From assembly GCA_022818135.1 (NCBI GenBank), contig JAFMSR010000002.1, forward strand, positions 45,211,699-45,275,698: a DNA stretch of 64,000 nucleotides. Direction: 5' to 3'. The stretch comes from Saxidomus purpurata (lineage: Eukaryota > Mollusca > Bivalvia > Venerida > Veneridae). The stretch's first letter is position 1. The number at the start of each line of letters is the position of its first letter. A program made the translations under genes and the position numbers. This document shows, one piece after another, positions 30,366 to 44,000 of the stretch. The notes under the pieces are model-generated. The model was not told where the DNA came from. It searched no databases and was given only the letters and a program-made list of their open reading frames with translations.

Positions 30366-32498
30366 TTAGAGAGAAATTGAAATCTGATGCAATGTCGGTA
30401 TAGTGTTGCTAGCAAATTACAAATTCTTTGTCCACTTTAAGGATAACTTGATTTTGTGACATTTGTGAATGGGCAAGATGGAAAATTTTGGTCATTTTTC
30501 AACACAGAAGCAAACAAGTCTGTATTATTAGGAAGTTATTCAGTTGAAAGCCTTCCAGGTACACATATGTAAATGAAATACTTATAATCAAAGCGCCGTG
30601 AGTGCTGAAGGCCTGGGGCCTATAGGTTAACTCCCGAAAAACATCTTTTGACCTACGTGCTTTGCGCTGAACCTTACCTAAAGCGTGGGTCGAAATGTGC
30701 AGAGGACGAAATTCAATATATGACACAATGAATGATTCACAAATATATGGGTGGCAGGGAAGTTTGTTTTATTATAAAACGTACGTTAAATGAAAAATAA
30801 TCACATAGTCAACATTATAAATTGTTTAAGCCAATAAAAATAATTTGATCTGCGCTTTGTACAACTTCAAGCGATATGATCTGATGATGTGGATCAAAAC
30901 TTATTGTGTACCAAAGATAAGACCTTGAAACAGAAATAAACAAAGCAACACCAGCAATGAAATATAAATACAGTACTGTACAAAGTGTATAACAGAGAAA
31001 ACCAAAAATGATTTTGGGTTACCTTATAGTTGTAATCGGTGAAACCGATAAATGGCAGATGATTTTGATCACGTGAGTTCCTTCTCGGGAATGTACGTAA
31101 ATTATATCTTTTTTTAGAGAAATTTATTCAATTATTTTATTTTATTTATTTTATGTAATCGTTCGTAAATAACAAAGTTGTCAATGAAATAACATCTGAA
31201 ATTTGAAAATCAAACTACAAACTCTTATATCGAGCTCCGTACATTTCCGTAAATTTCTGTAATATCCGTACTTTTCCGTGATATGCATATGATTATCTTC
31301 CGTAATCAGCTAACAGCGCATTAAATTCTATAAAACAGAAAAAAATGTGTAATGCAGCCTGTAAGCTATATACCTTCCTGCAATCGTTTGAAGTTGTATG
31401 TACTCTTTTTATTTGTAATATGTTCTTATCATATGCGATATTCAAACAGAGGATTTATCTGGTCTGTCTTGCACTACTTTCCCATAGCGCATGTTTACAG
31501 TTGTTATTCGTACATAGCACAGTTAAATTCCTTGCAGTGTTTGAAATCTGGTATGCTAACTTAGGCCTTGGGGACTGTCAATACCCAGGCCAATAAAAAA
31601 TGTTTATCATTCATCAGGTAGTCCATAATTTTTAGTTTTTGAAACTGTTTATGGTGGCCATAATATTGTAGTATCTTACACTAGTAGGTTCTTGTGAAAA
31701 AGGTTAAGGAATCATACTAAAAAAACAGAAATTTGAGGAAAACACGAACTAAGACAAGTTACAAGAAACCGGTAAATGTTGCAATATCATATTGAAGGTA
31801 AAATATTATTCTTCGTGGCATCTAGCAGCAGTTTACTGGCCTTGCAACATATCCTTAAACAATTATTGAAGATCAAAGAAGTACGCTTTACTATGAATAT
31901 ACATTAAAACGTTCATAAAAATTATCATTTCCATTATCGAAGGCAAAATGGCACGGCAACATATGTATGAATGCATTTGGTATTACCTAAAAAGGGGGAC
32001 ATATGGAGGGAACTTACTTTCAATGCCATCTTTCCTGTTTACTTCTGCTTCTATCTGTATTGCAGCTAGTACATATACAGTGTCACTGGCCAATAAACCT
32101 TAAAATCAAGAACCAGCGGGGACTGGAATGCATGATTTTCACGACTTTTTTTATATTTTGCATCTCACTATACTGGTTCTAAACTACCAAACAGGGACGA
32201 CCATCAACCCGGACACTTGATTGAGGGGCAAAAAATAACCAAGTTATAGTAAAATATGTTAAAAAAGTGTCCGGTTATAGGATTCCGGCCAGTAGGCCTA
32301 TACATTGTAACAGTACATTATTTAAATGTGTAAAAGGCACACTAAGTACTTTCATCAGCATGCGACAGTGGTAAAGGTATACCCATTCAATACACAACAA
32401 AGAGGTACACACATTTTCAGCATATTTAATCAATTCATACTGTCCGAGGCCTTGTTGTGTTAAAATAACACAATAAACCAATGGTTTCTCTGGCCTTT
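30366..32498. other. Unassigned 2.1 kb between two H4 copies
   Basis: Two short overlapping open frames near 31345-31596 have no family resemblance. A cluster of TCCGTA motifs (31236-31285: CCGTACATTTCCGTAAATTT and following) resembles a decayed repeat that I cannot name. No gene called. Confidence 0.45.
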
Positions 32499-33861
32499 TT
32501 AGCTAGGATCGATGATTGTCCGTCGTCCGTCGTCTGTCATCCGTCGTCCGTCCACATTTAGTTCGTTAACACTCTAGTGGTCACATTTTTGCCTCAATTG
32601 TCACGAAACTTGGTCAGGATGTTTGTCCCAGTAATTACTCGGACAAGTTCGAATATGGGTCATCTCGGATGAAAAACTAGGTCACATGACCCAAAAATAG
32701 AAAAATCTTGTTAACACTCTAGATGCTACTGTTTCAGTCCAAATATCCTGGCAATTTGTCAGAAAGGTTGTTTGGTTGATTTCTAGCTCAAGTTTTAATA
32801 TGGGTCACCTGGGGTCAAAAACTAGGTCACACAGCCCAAATATGGAAAAACCTTGTTAACACTCTAGAGGTACCATTTTCAGCCCAAATATCCTGGAAAT
32901 TTGTCAGAAAGGTTATTTCTATGATTTCTAGCTCAAGTTCGAATATGGGTCATCTGGGGTCAAAAACTAGGTCACACAGCCCAAATATTGAAAAACCTTG
33001 TTAACACTCTAGAGGTAACATTTTCAGCCCAAATATCCTGGAAATATGTCAGAAAGGTTGTTTCGATGATTTCTAGCCCAAGTTCGAATATGGGTCATCT
33101 GGGGTCAAAAACTAGGTCACAGAGCCCAAATATAGAAAAACCTTGTTAACACTCTAGATGTTACATTTTCAGCCCAGATATCCTTGATATTTGTCAGAAA
33201 GGTTGTTTTGAAGATTTCTAGCTCAAGTTCGAATATGGGTCATCTGGGGTCAAAAACTAGGTCACAGAGCCCAAATGTAGAAAAACCTTGTTAACACTCT
33301 AGAGGTACCATTTTCAGCCCAAATATTCTGGAAATTTGTCAGAAAGGTTGTTTCGATGATTTCTAGCTCAAGTTCGAATATGGGTCATCTGGGGTCAAAA
33401 ACTAGGTCACAGAGCCCAAATGTGGAAAAACCTTGTTAACACTCTAGAGGTACCATTTTCAGCCCAAATATCCTGGAAATTTGTCAGAAAGGTTGTTTCG
33501 ATGATTTCTAGCTCAAGTTTCAATATGGGTCATCTGGGGTCAACAACTAGGTCACACAGCCCAAATATGGAAAAGCCTTGTTAATACTCTAGAGGTTACA
33601 TTTTCAGCCCAAATATCTTGGAAATTTGTCAGAAAGGTTGTTTTGATGATTTCTAGCTCAAGTTCGAATATGGGTCATCTTGGGTCAAAAACTAGGTCAC
33701 ACAGCCCAAATATGGAAAAACCTTGTTAACACTCTAGAGGTAACATTTTCAGCCCAAATATCCTGGAAATTTGTCGGAAAGGTTGTTTTGATGATTTCTA
33801 GCAACTTTGTTTAAAGCAGTTGTACTCGGGTGAGTGATAAAGGGCCATCATGGCCCTCTTG
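32499..33861 (+). mobile_element. Helitron-like element H4 with 145-bp tandem core
   Basis: Starts TTAGCTAGGATCGATGATTG followed by TCCGTCGTCCGTCGTCTGTC. The core repeats at exactly 145 bp: the marker GATTTCTAGC begins at 32778, 32923, 33068, 33213, 33358 and 33503. It ends ACTCGGGTGAGTGATAAAGG GCCATCATGGCCCTCTTG. No coding sequence. Confidence 0.9.
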
Positions 33862-33881
33862 TTTGATGGTGCTTTCCCATT

Positions 33882-35394
33882 TTAGCTCACCTGAGCTGGC
33901 TCAGGACGAGCTATTTGTATCGATTAATATCCATCGTCCGTCGTCCGTCCACATTTAGTTCGTTAACACTCTAGTGGTCACATTTTTGCCTCAATTGTCA
34001 CGAAACTTGGTCAGGATGTTTGTCCCAGTAATTACCCGGACGAGTTCGAATGAAAAACTAGGTCACATGACCCAAAATTAGAAAAATCTTGTTAAGGCTT
34101 TAGAGGTTACATTTTCAGCCCAAATATCCTGGAAATTTGTCAGAAAGGTTGTTTGGTTGATTTCTAGCTCAAGTTTTAATATGGGTCACCTGGGGTCAAA
34201 AACTAGGTCACACAGCCCAAATATGGAAAAACCTTGTTAACACTCTAGAGGTAACATTTTCAGCCCAAATATCCTGGAAATTTGAAATTTGTCAGAAAGG
34301 TTGTTAAGATGATTTCTAGCTCAAGTTCGAATATGGGTCATCTGGGGTCAAAAACTAGGTCACAGGGCCCAAATATGGAAAAACCTTGTTAACACTCTAG
34401 AGGTAACATTTTCAGCCTAAATATCCTGTAAATACGTCAGAAAGGTTGTTTTGATGATTTCTAGCCCAAGTTCGAATATGGGTCATCTTGGGTCAAAAAC
34501 TAGGTCACACAGCCCAAATATGGAAAAACCTTGTTAACACTCTAGATGGTACATTTTCAGCCCAGATATCCTTGAAATTTGTCAGAAAGGTTGTTAAGAT
34601 GATTTCTAGCTCAAGTTCGAATATGGGTCATCTGAGGTCAAAAACTAGGTCACAGGGCCCAAATATGGAAAAACCTTGTTAACACTTTAGAGGTAACATT
34701 TTCAGCCCAAATATCCTGGAAATTTGTCGGAAAGGTTGTTTTGATGATTTCTAGCTCAAGTTTCAATATGGGTCATCTGGGGTCAAAAACTAGGTCACAC
34801 AGCCCAAATATGGAAAAACCTTGTTAACACTTTAGAGGTAACATTTTCAGCCCAAATATCCTGGAAATTTGTCGGAAAGGTTGTTTTGATGATTTCTAGC
34901 TCAAGTTTCAATATGGGTCATCTGGGGTCAAAAACTAGGTCACAGAGCCCAAATGTGGAAAAACCTTGTTAATACTCTACAGGTTACATTTTCAGCCCAA
35001 ATATCCTGGAAATTTGTCAGAAAGGTTGTTTCGATGATTTCTAGCTCAAATTTTAATATGGGTCATCTGGGGTCAAAAACTAGGTCACAGAGCCCAAAAA
35101 TGGAAAAGCCTTGTTAATAATCTAGAGGTAACTTTTTCAGCCCAAATATTCTGGAAATTTGTCAGAAAGGTTGTTAAGATGATTTCTAGCTCAAGTTCGA
35201 ATATGGGTAATCTTGGGTCAAAAACTAGGTCACAGAGCCCAAATATGGAAAAACCTTGTTAACACTCTAGAGGTAACATTTTCAGCCCAAATATCCTGGA
35301 AATTTGTCAGAAAGGTTGTTTCGATGATTTCTAGCAACTTTGTTAAAAGCAGTTGTACTCGGTTGAGCGATAAAGGGCCATCATGGCCCTCTTG
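33882..35394 (+). mobile_element. Helitron-like element H4, longest copy
   Basis: Starts TTAGCTCACCTGAGCTGGCT with the complete 5' end, then CATCGTCCGTCGTCCGTCCA, about nine 145-bp units, and ends GGTTGAGCGATAAAGGGCCA TCATGGCCCTCTTG. It lies only 20 bp after the previous copy, in the same orientation. GCTCACC at the 5' end and GGTTGAGC at the 3' end are imperfect inverted repeats. Confidence 0.9.
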
Positions 35395-35679
35395 TTTTGT
35401 ATTATGTTCATCCAGAATGTGTGAAATACCCATTGTAAATAAGTGTACAGATTTCAGACAACAATATACATTATGTATATGCATGTATATGACAGCCTGG
35501 AGGTAAATTTATAAAGTTTACTGAATAAAATAGTTGATCTGTTTTTTCTTGATATAACAGGATTAAGAGGACAAGTGAGATGTATTCTCAAGTAATTGTT
35601 GCAAATGTTTACTGCTAAATTTTCTAACACAGTCAAGAGGTGAAGACTGAATAGAACATTTTTTTTATTCTTTATACAG

Positions 35680-35769
35680 ACATACAGAGTGAGGGAAGAT
35701 GTCAGAAGAGTTGATTTACCTGTTGGAGCTGAACACCAAAATTTTTTTAATGTGGACCCAAGGAACAAG
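35680..35769 (+). CDS. Possible exon of an unrecognised gene
   Basis: After TTATTCTTTATACAG the sequence reads TYRVREDVRRVDLPVGAEHQ and NFFNVDPRNK, with a possible donor AACAAG|GTTAAT at 35770. Both ends are in phase 0, as is the acceptor TACAG|AGT of the next candidate. An alternative donor (AAAGT|GTAAGT at 35889) keeps the frame open to 35888 but would not match that phase. The composition looks protein-coding, but I know no family for it. It could be part of a gene continuing to the right, or a relic. Confidence 0.4.
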
Positions 35770-36633
35770 GTTAATAAGCACTTTATTTATAAATGTTTTA
35801 GGATTAATGTCACTCTCAGACATCAGTTCTGTAAAGGGTTGTGGGATTTACTTGAAAACTTCAATAAAGTCTTCAGGGATATCAAAGTGTAAGTTACAAA
35901 ACTCTTGACTGAACATAGGTCTTATTTTAAAATGTTGCATGCATTAAATTTAAACTATGAAGGGATCCATGTGTTGGAAAAAGTTCAGTGTATTACCAGA
36001 GAATTGTGATCTTCTTGATCTTGATCTTGATTTTGATTGAATATGGTGATACATCTTACCGACATTACTTCACCTCGCTTGCATCAAGTGTTGGACTATC
36101 TATTCACTTTTTCTGATTTCCTGTAATTCTGTATAATTCCATGCGGTAGTAAATTACGATCCGGTATAGTGTTGGGTAAGAAGCTAAATTTAAATATATC
36201 TGTCCAAGCATAAATTAAGTTGAAATGTTCATTGTGTTTGTTCTTTGTAACACTTATAGGTTTAACAAGATTATTTACAGGTACCCTAGCAGTCTTATTT
36301 AAACCCTTGCAGGATAAAATAAGACGACTCTGTTTCCTCCTTCCATTTAAAGAATCTAGATTAACTTTTCTAAAATTTCAGTCATGCTTCCTGGATCAAA
36401 GTTGTAATTCGAAGTAATGAATTTTGCTGAGCGTTTCTGTACTGCTTTTAAATATAACCCCCCTCCCCCTGTATGTTCGTTTTCAGAATTGTGCTGTTAC
36501 ATGTACTTTGTTACTGAAATACATGGCATAGGGAGCACCTATGGATGCTTTTATGTACTCTATTTCTATTTTCAAGTTAAATTAAATGGGCATTCTGGTA
36601 ATTACTTACTACTTGTGATTAGGCAAAGTACAG

Positions 36634-36744
36634 AGTGGCGGAATGCTATGGTTTATCTGCCTGAGAATTGGTTCCATTGATCGAAGACTTGATCATCTTG
36701 ACAACATACAGCCACAGAGGACATGTACACGTGCAATGATACAG
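36634..36744 (+). CDS. Possible second exon of the unrecognised gene
   Basis: The sequence between a weak acceptor (GTACAG at 36628-36633; alternative ATTAG ending 36622) and a good donor ATACAG|GTAATG stays open in one frame. It reads SGGMLWFICLRIGSIDRRLD, HLDNIQPQRTCTRAMIQ. Other frames have stops. Phase 0 fits the exon at 35680. The residue mix (DRRLDHLDNIQ) looks genuine, but no family is recognised. Confidence 0.4.
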
Positions 36745-37139
36745 GTAATGTGTAGTTGTAGTTAATTTAAGAATGAAAACATAAACAGATTAAATAACAT
36801 TGAATAAGCGTAGAATATGATGTTTGTTCATATTGATATAGGCAGTCAACGTGTATGTAATCGTGCTTATCAGGTCCACCATCCTCTAAAGAGGCTATAA
36901 TTGGTGCGACCTGCCAGGCAGTCAACCCTGGTAACATAGATCATTTATGGAAGACCTGAAAACTGGTCTTAGTTTATAAGTGGTTTTCATTCACATGTGC
37001 TTTTACTCACATGTACATATCCCTTTTGATTATGATTTTAAAGTCTGTGAAGGTGGTTGTAAAACATTTATAGCTTTTTTCTAGTTTTCATACATTAATT
37101 GTGTGCAGTTGTGTGTCTTTTATGTGACAATTGTATTGC

Positions 37140-37470
37140 TATATCAATAAAGAAATACTAAATGAATAAATAATGAAAATAAATAAAATCAATATTAATA
37201 GATTTAACAATTAAAAACAAAATGAATTAATAAAAAACAATAAAAATAAAGAAATTTAATTAATTTATTTATTAATTTATTAATAAATCAATAAATTTAT
37301 CAATCAATAAGATTTAAATTAAGGTTTTAAGATAATAAATGAAAACTAATATTAATGAGTAATTAATATAAAAAAATAAATGAATTAATCAATTGAGTAA
37401 TCAATCAATTAATTGATTTATTGATTAATTAGATTTAAATTAAGGTTTTAAGATAGTTGCTATAAATTAA
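37140..37470. repeat. AT-rich, AATAAATT-type low-complexity tract
   Basis: Dense AATAAAT, ATTAAT and AATCAAT motifs. The phrase AGATTTAAATTAAGGTTTTAAGATA occurs twice (37310 and 37431 regions), so part of it is a duplicated segment of about 120 bp. Confidence 0.7.
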
Positions 37471-40400
37471 AACTAAAATGTAATTTACCAAAAAAAGGCA
37501 CTACAATTTTCACATAGAAAATGCACACCTGAAACAGTGTCATCAGTAGATCAAGTTGTGTTAAAGATCACTTTGATGGTAAAGGTTATACCTAGGGCTC
37601 AAAATGTGATAAAGGGTTATATACCAGTATTTCGTGTATTAATATGTCCTCTTGTTTTTATTATTGTTGGAAAAACTTCAACTGCTCATTTAAGTTTTTC
37701 TCAGCATTCAAGGTGGTCCAAGGAAGGCAGTGTTTGCTTGTGTAAGTTTTTTGGGTTCATTGACAAAACATTTCAGGCAATGTCATTAATGTGAATCATA
37801 ATGCAAAATTGTATGTAAATCCCTTTTGTCTCTTGACCTTATACTCACACACTTTGTTTTATTGTTTCTGTTAGTCTGTTTCAAGCTTGGGTATACCCAG
37901 CAGGCTTTCAAGTTCAGTCAAAGTCAAGACAAAAATTTCACATTAACCAGTAGGTTCATTTAGAGGACTGTTTGGGCCAATCATTTTTGACAAAAATTTC
38001 TGTGAAGACAAAACCTAGGTTAAGATAAATTTCCTTTAAGTACCATTTCGGCCAATCATTTTTGACAAAAATTTCTGTTAAGCTGCAAGTTTATTTCATT
38101 ATAAGGACTGACCTAAAAATTGATTAACAAAGTGTTTTCATAAAAAAAGGATATAATATGTGCTTTGAAGGAGTTATACCTTCTAAAAAGATGTTTAAAA
38201 GTAGGCATTTTATGTAAGTGTACTTGGAACAGTTCCTATTATTTCAATATCAGTTCAGAATTTTATGCCTTTCATTTGTACAATGTAGTCAGTAACTATA
38301 GGTCTTAACACTAATTTGTGACTAAATGGGTTTCCTGCTTAATGTTTGTTAAATATTTTGACATGCTCAACACAAATGGTAAAGCCTTTACATCCCCTTC
38401 ATTTGATTGTAAGGATTGTTCCTGCAACTTCTTTTTGACAAAAACTTCTCATAGGGTATAAGGTTCATTTTAAGGGACTGTTCTGACTCATTGCTTTTGA
38501 CAAAGACTTCTTGTAGTTTAGAAAAGTCATAATAAGACCAAGTTATTTTTGCAAAAAGATCCTGTAAGGAACATAATTCATTTTAAGGACAGTTTATTTC
38601 AATCATTTTCAACAAAATCATACTATGTAGCCAGTAAATGCTTTTGTGTACATGAGCCTTAGTTGGCCTTTGGTTTCTCGTCATTGAAAATTATTCATCT
38701 TCAACTTTAATTAGCAACAAAATTTGAACATGTTAATATTTTGTGTGTGCCTTTTTGTACAAATATTAGAACATCTAAAACTAGCAAGCTTTTTGGGTTA
38801 GGCACAAGTTAAGTGCCTTAGAGAAAGATAGCTAGTGGTTAGCATCTTATAAACTGTGTGCACAAAAATAGTGGATGGTTTTTAGGTCAGTCAGTGTACA
38901 AATGTTTTGATCTTTTGTAAATTTTTTAAAAAATGTAGAGATATTTATTTGTAGGTCTGTAATCTCGATCCTTGCTTTTGCTAATTTTTGTTTGTCATCC
39001 CCTGAATACTCCATCTGAATGTGCTTTATGGTAAGTCTGTCTTCAAGTTGGCTATGCCAAGCAGGCTTCCTAGGTTAGGCACAAATTTAATATCTTGGTA
39101 ACAGGTTTTAAACTGAGATATACCCAGTAGGCTGTCCAATATATTAATTTTCCAGTATCTTAGTGTTTTGAAGAGAGAAAGCAAGTGGTTGAGATTATAT
39201 ATATAATAGTCAAATGGCAAGATAATTTAATTGTTGCAGAAACTAAAGCATTTATGCCATTTGAATACTCCTGTTAGGACAGTTTTAGGCAAATCATTTT
39301 TAACAAAAGTTTCACATTAACCAGTAGGATCATTTAGAGGACTGTTTGGGCCAATCATTTTTGACCAAAATTTCTGTGAAGACAAAACCTAGGTTAAGAT
39401 AAATTTCCTTTAAGTACCATTTCGGCCAATCATTTTTGACAAAAATTTCTGTTAAGCTGCAAGTTTATTTCATTATAAGGACTGACCTAAAAACTGATTA
39501 ACAAAGTGTTTTCATAAAAAAAGGATATAATATGTGCTTTGAAGGAGTTATTCCTTCTAAAAAGATGTTTAAAAGTAGGCATTTTATGTAAGTGTACTTA
39601 GAACAGTTCCTATTATTTCAATATCAGTTCAGAATTTTATGCATTTCATTTGTACAATGTAGTCAGTAACTATTTCTTAACACTAATTTGTGACTAAATG
39701 GGTTTCCTGCTTAATGTTTGTGAAATATTTTTGACATGCTCAACACAAATGGTAAAGCCTTTACATCCCCTTCATTTGATTGTAAGGATTGTTCCTGCAA
39801 CTTATTTTTGACAAAAATTTCTCATAGGGTATAAGGTTCAATTTAAGGGACTGTTCTGACTCATTGCTTTTGACAAAGACTTCTTGTAGTTTAGAAAAGT
39901 CATAATAAGACCAAGTTATTTTTGCAAAAAGATCCTGTATGGAATATAATTCATTTTAAGGACAGTTTATTTCAATCATTTTCAACAAATCATACTATGT
40001 AACCAGTAAATGCTTTTGTGTACATGAGCCTTAGTTGGCCCTTGGTTTCTCATCATTGAAAATTATTCATCTTCAACTTTAATTAGCAACAAAATTTGAA
40101 CTTGTTAATTTTTTTGTGTGCCTTTTTGTACAAATATTAGAAAGTCTAAAACTAGCAAGCTTTTTGGGTTAGGCACAAGTTAAGTGCCTTAGAGAAAGAT
40201 AGCTAGTGGTTAGCATCTTATAAACTGTGTGCACAAAAATAGTGTGATGGTTTTTAGGTCAGTCAGTGTACAAATGTTTTGATCTTTTGTAAATTTTTAA
40301 AAAAATGTAGAGATATTTATTTGTAGGTCTGTAATCTCGATCCTTGCTGTTGCTGATTTTTTGTTTGTCATCCCCAGAATACTCCATCTGAATGTGCTTT

Positions 40401-40830
40401 ATGGTAAGTCTGTCTTCAAGTTGGCTATGCCAAGCAGGCTTCCTAGGTTAGGCACAAATTTAATATCTTGGTAACAGGTTTTAAACTGAGATATACCCAG
40501 TAGGCTGTCCAATATATTAATTTTCCAGTATCTTAGTGTTTTGAAGAGAGAAAGCAAGTGGTTGAGATAATATATATAATAGTCAAATGGCAAGATAATT
40601 TAATTGTTGCAGAAACTAAAGCATTTATGCCATTTGAATACTCCTGTTAGGACAGTTTTAGGCAAATCGTTTTTAACAAAAGTTTCACATTAACCAGTAG
40701 GATAATTTAGAGGACTGTTTGGGCCAATCATTTTTGACCAAAATTTCTGTGAAGACAAAATCTAGGTTAAGATAAATTTCCTTTAAGTACCATTTCGGCC
40801 AATCATTTTTGACAAAAATTTCTGTTAAGC

Positions 40831-41062
40831 TGCAAGTTTAACAAAGGTTTCACATTAACAAAAGTTTCACATTAACCAGTAAGATCATTTAGAGGACTGT
40901 TTGGGCCAATCATATTTGACAAAAATTTCTGTGAAGACAAAACCTAGGTTAAGATATAATAGTCAAATGGCAAGATAATTTAATTGTTGCAGAAACTAAA
41001 GCATTTATGCTATTTGAATACTCCTGTTAGGACCATTTTAGGCAAATCATTTTTAACAAGTT
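40831..41062. repeat. Rearranged partial unit in the array
   Basis: The marker TTCACATTAAC appears three times within 220 bases, followed by a jump from AACCTAGGTTAAGAT to ATAATAGTCAAATGGCAAGA, normally more than 1 kb away in the unit. This records unequal exchange or a deletion leaving about 378 bp of a unit. Confidence 0.8.
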
Positions 41063-44000
41063 TCACATTAACCAGTAGGATCATTTAGAGGAATGTTTCG
41101 GCCAATCATTTTTGACAAAAATTTCTGTGAAGACAAAACCTAGGTTAAGATAAATTTCCTTTAAGTACCATTTCGGCCAATCATTTTTGACAAAAATTTC
41201 TGTTAAGCTGCAAGTTTGTTTCATTATAAGGACTGACCTAAAAACTGATTAACAAAGTGTTTTCATAAAAAAAGGATATAATATGTGCTTTGAAGGAGTT
41301 TTTTCTTCTAAAATGATGTTAAAAGTAGGCATTTTATGTAAGTGTACTTAGAACAGTTCCTATTATTTCAATATCAGTTCAGAATTTTATGCCTTTCATT
41401 TGTACAATGTAGTCAGTAACTAGGTCTTAACACTAATTTGTGACTAAATGGGTTTCCTGCTTGATGTTTGTTAAATATTTTAACATGCTCAACACAAATG
41501 GTAAAGCCTTTACATCCCCTTCATTTGATTGTAAGGATTGTTCCTGCAACTTATTTTTGATAAAAACTTCTCATAGGGTATAAGGTTCATTTTAAGGGAC
41601 TGTTCTGACTCATTGTTTTTGACAAAGACTTCTTGTAGTTTAGAAAAGTCATAATAAGACCAAGTTATTTTTGCAAAAAGATCCTGTAAGGAACATAATT
41701 CATTTTAAGGACAGTTTATTTCAATCATTTTCAACAAAATCATACTATGTAACCAGTAAATGCTTTTGTGTACATGAGCCTTAGTTGGCCTTTGGTTTCT
41801 CATCATTGAAAATTATTCATCTTCAACTTTGATTAGCAACAAAATTTGAACATGTTAATATTTTGTTTGTGCCTTTTTGTACAAATATTAGAAAATCTAA
41901 AACTAGCAAGCTTTTTGGGTTAGGCACAAGTTAAGTGCCTTAGAGAAAGATAGCTAGTGGTTAGCATCTTATAAACTGTGTGCACAAAAATAGTGGATGG
42001 TTTTTAGGTCAGTCAGTGTACAAATGTTTTGATCTTTTGTAAATTTTTTAAAAAATGTAGAGATATTTATTTGTAGGTCTGTAATCTAGATCCTTGCTTT
42101 TGCTAATTTTTGTTTGTCATCCCCTGAATACTCCATCTGAATGTGCTTTATGGTAAGTCTGTCTTCAAGTTGGCTATGCCAAGCAGGCTTCCTAGGTTAG
42201 GCACAAATTTAATATCTTCGTAACAGGTTTTTAACTGAGATATACCCAGTAGGCTGTCCAATATATTAATTTTCCAGTATCTTAGTGTTTTGAAAGCAAG
42301 TGGTTGAGATTATATATATAATAGTCAAATGGCAAGATAATTTAATTGTTGCAGAAACTAAAGCATTTATGCCATTTGAATACTCCTGTTAGGACAGTTT
42401 TAGGCAAATCATTTTAAACAAAAGTTTCACATTAACCAGTAGGATCATTTAGAGGACTGTTTGGGCCAATCATTTTTGACAAAAAATTCTGTGAAGACAA
42501 AACCTAGGTTAAGATAAATTTCCTTTAAGTACCATTTCGGCCAATCATTTTTGACAAAAATTTCTGTTAAGCTGCAAGTTTATTTCATTATAAGGACTGA
42601 CCTAAAAACTGATTAACAAAGTGTTTTCATAAAAAAAGGATATAATATGTGCTTTGAAGGAGTTTTTTCTTCTAAAAAGATGTTTAAAAGTAGGCATTTT
42701 ATGTAAGTGTACTTGGAACAGTTCCTATTATTTCAATATCAGTTCAGAATTTTATGCCTTTCATTTGTACAATGTAGTCAGTAACTATAGGTCTTAACAC
42801 TAATTTGTGACTAAATGGGTTTCCTGCTTAATGTTTGTTAAATATTTTGACATGCTCAACACAAATGGTAAAGCCTTTTCATCCCCTTCATTTGATTGTA
42901 AGGATTGTTCCTGCAACTTATTTTTGATAAAAACTTCTCATAGGGTATAAGGTTCATTTTAAGGGACTGTTCTGACTCATTGTTTTTGACAAAGACTTCT
43001 TGTAGTTTAGAAAAGTCATAATAAGACCAAGTTATTTTTGCAAAAAGATCCTGTAAGGAACATAATTCATTTTAAGGACAGTTTATTTCAATCATTTTCA
43101 ACAAAATCATACTATGTAACCAGTAAATGCTTTTGTGTACATGAGCCTTAGTTGGCCTTTGGTTTCTCATCATTGAAAATTATTCATCTTCAACTTTGAT
43201 TAGCAACAAAATTTGAACATGTTAATATTTTGTTTGTGCCTTTTTGTACAAATATTAGAAAATCTAAAACTAGCAAGCTTTTTGGGTTAGGCACAAGTTA
43301 AGTGCCTTAGAGAAAGATAGCTAGTGGTTAGCATCTTATAAACTGTGTGCACAAAAATAGTGGATGGTTTTTTAGGTCAGTCAGTGTACAAATGTTTTGA
43401 TCTTTTGTAAATTTTTTAAAAAATGTAGAGATATTTATTTGTAGGTCTGTAATCTCGATCCTTGCTTTTGCTAATTTTTGTTTGTCATCCCCTGAATACT
43501 CCATCTGAATGTGCTTTATGGTAAGTCTGTCTTCAAGCTGGCTATGCCAAGCAGGCTTCCTAGGTTAGGCACAAATTTAATATCTTCGTAATAGGTTTTT
43601 AACTGAGATATACCAAGTAGGCTGTCCAATATATTAATTTTCCAGTATCTTAGTGTTTTGAAAGCAAGTGGTTGAGATTATATATATAATAGTCAAATGG
43701 CAAGATAATTTAATTGTTGCAGAAACTAAAGCATTTATGCCATTTGAATACTCCTGTTAGGACAGTTTTAGGCAAATCATTTTAAACAAAAGTTTCACAT
43801 TAACCAGTAGGATCATTTAGAGGACTGTTTGGGCCAATCATTTTTGACAAAAAATTCTGTGAAGACAAAACCTAGGTTAAGATAAATTTCCTTTAAGTAC
43901 CATTTCGGCCAATCATTTTTGACAAAAATTTCTGTTAAGCTGCAAGTTTATTTCATTATAAGGACTGACCTAAAAATTGATTAACAAAGTGTTTTCATAA

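Noticed and set aside
35454..35768. Minus-strand 104-residue frame overlapping the candidate exon at 35680
   Set aside because: The plus-strand reading has splice-compatible borders and a more protein-like composition; the minus frame is probably its shadow.
39026..39220. 64-residue minus-strand frame seen in several satellite units
   Set aside because: It is open in the units at 39.0, 40.4 and 62.9 kb but disrupted in those at 42-45 kb, with no sign of selection for protein.
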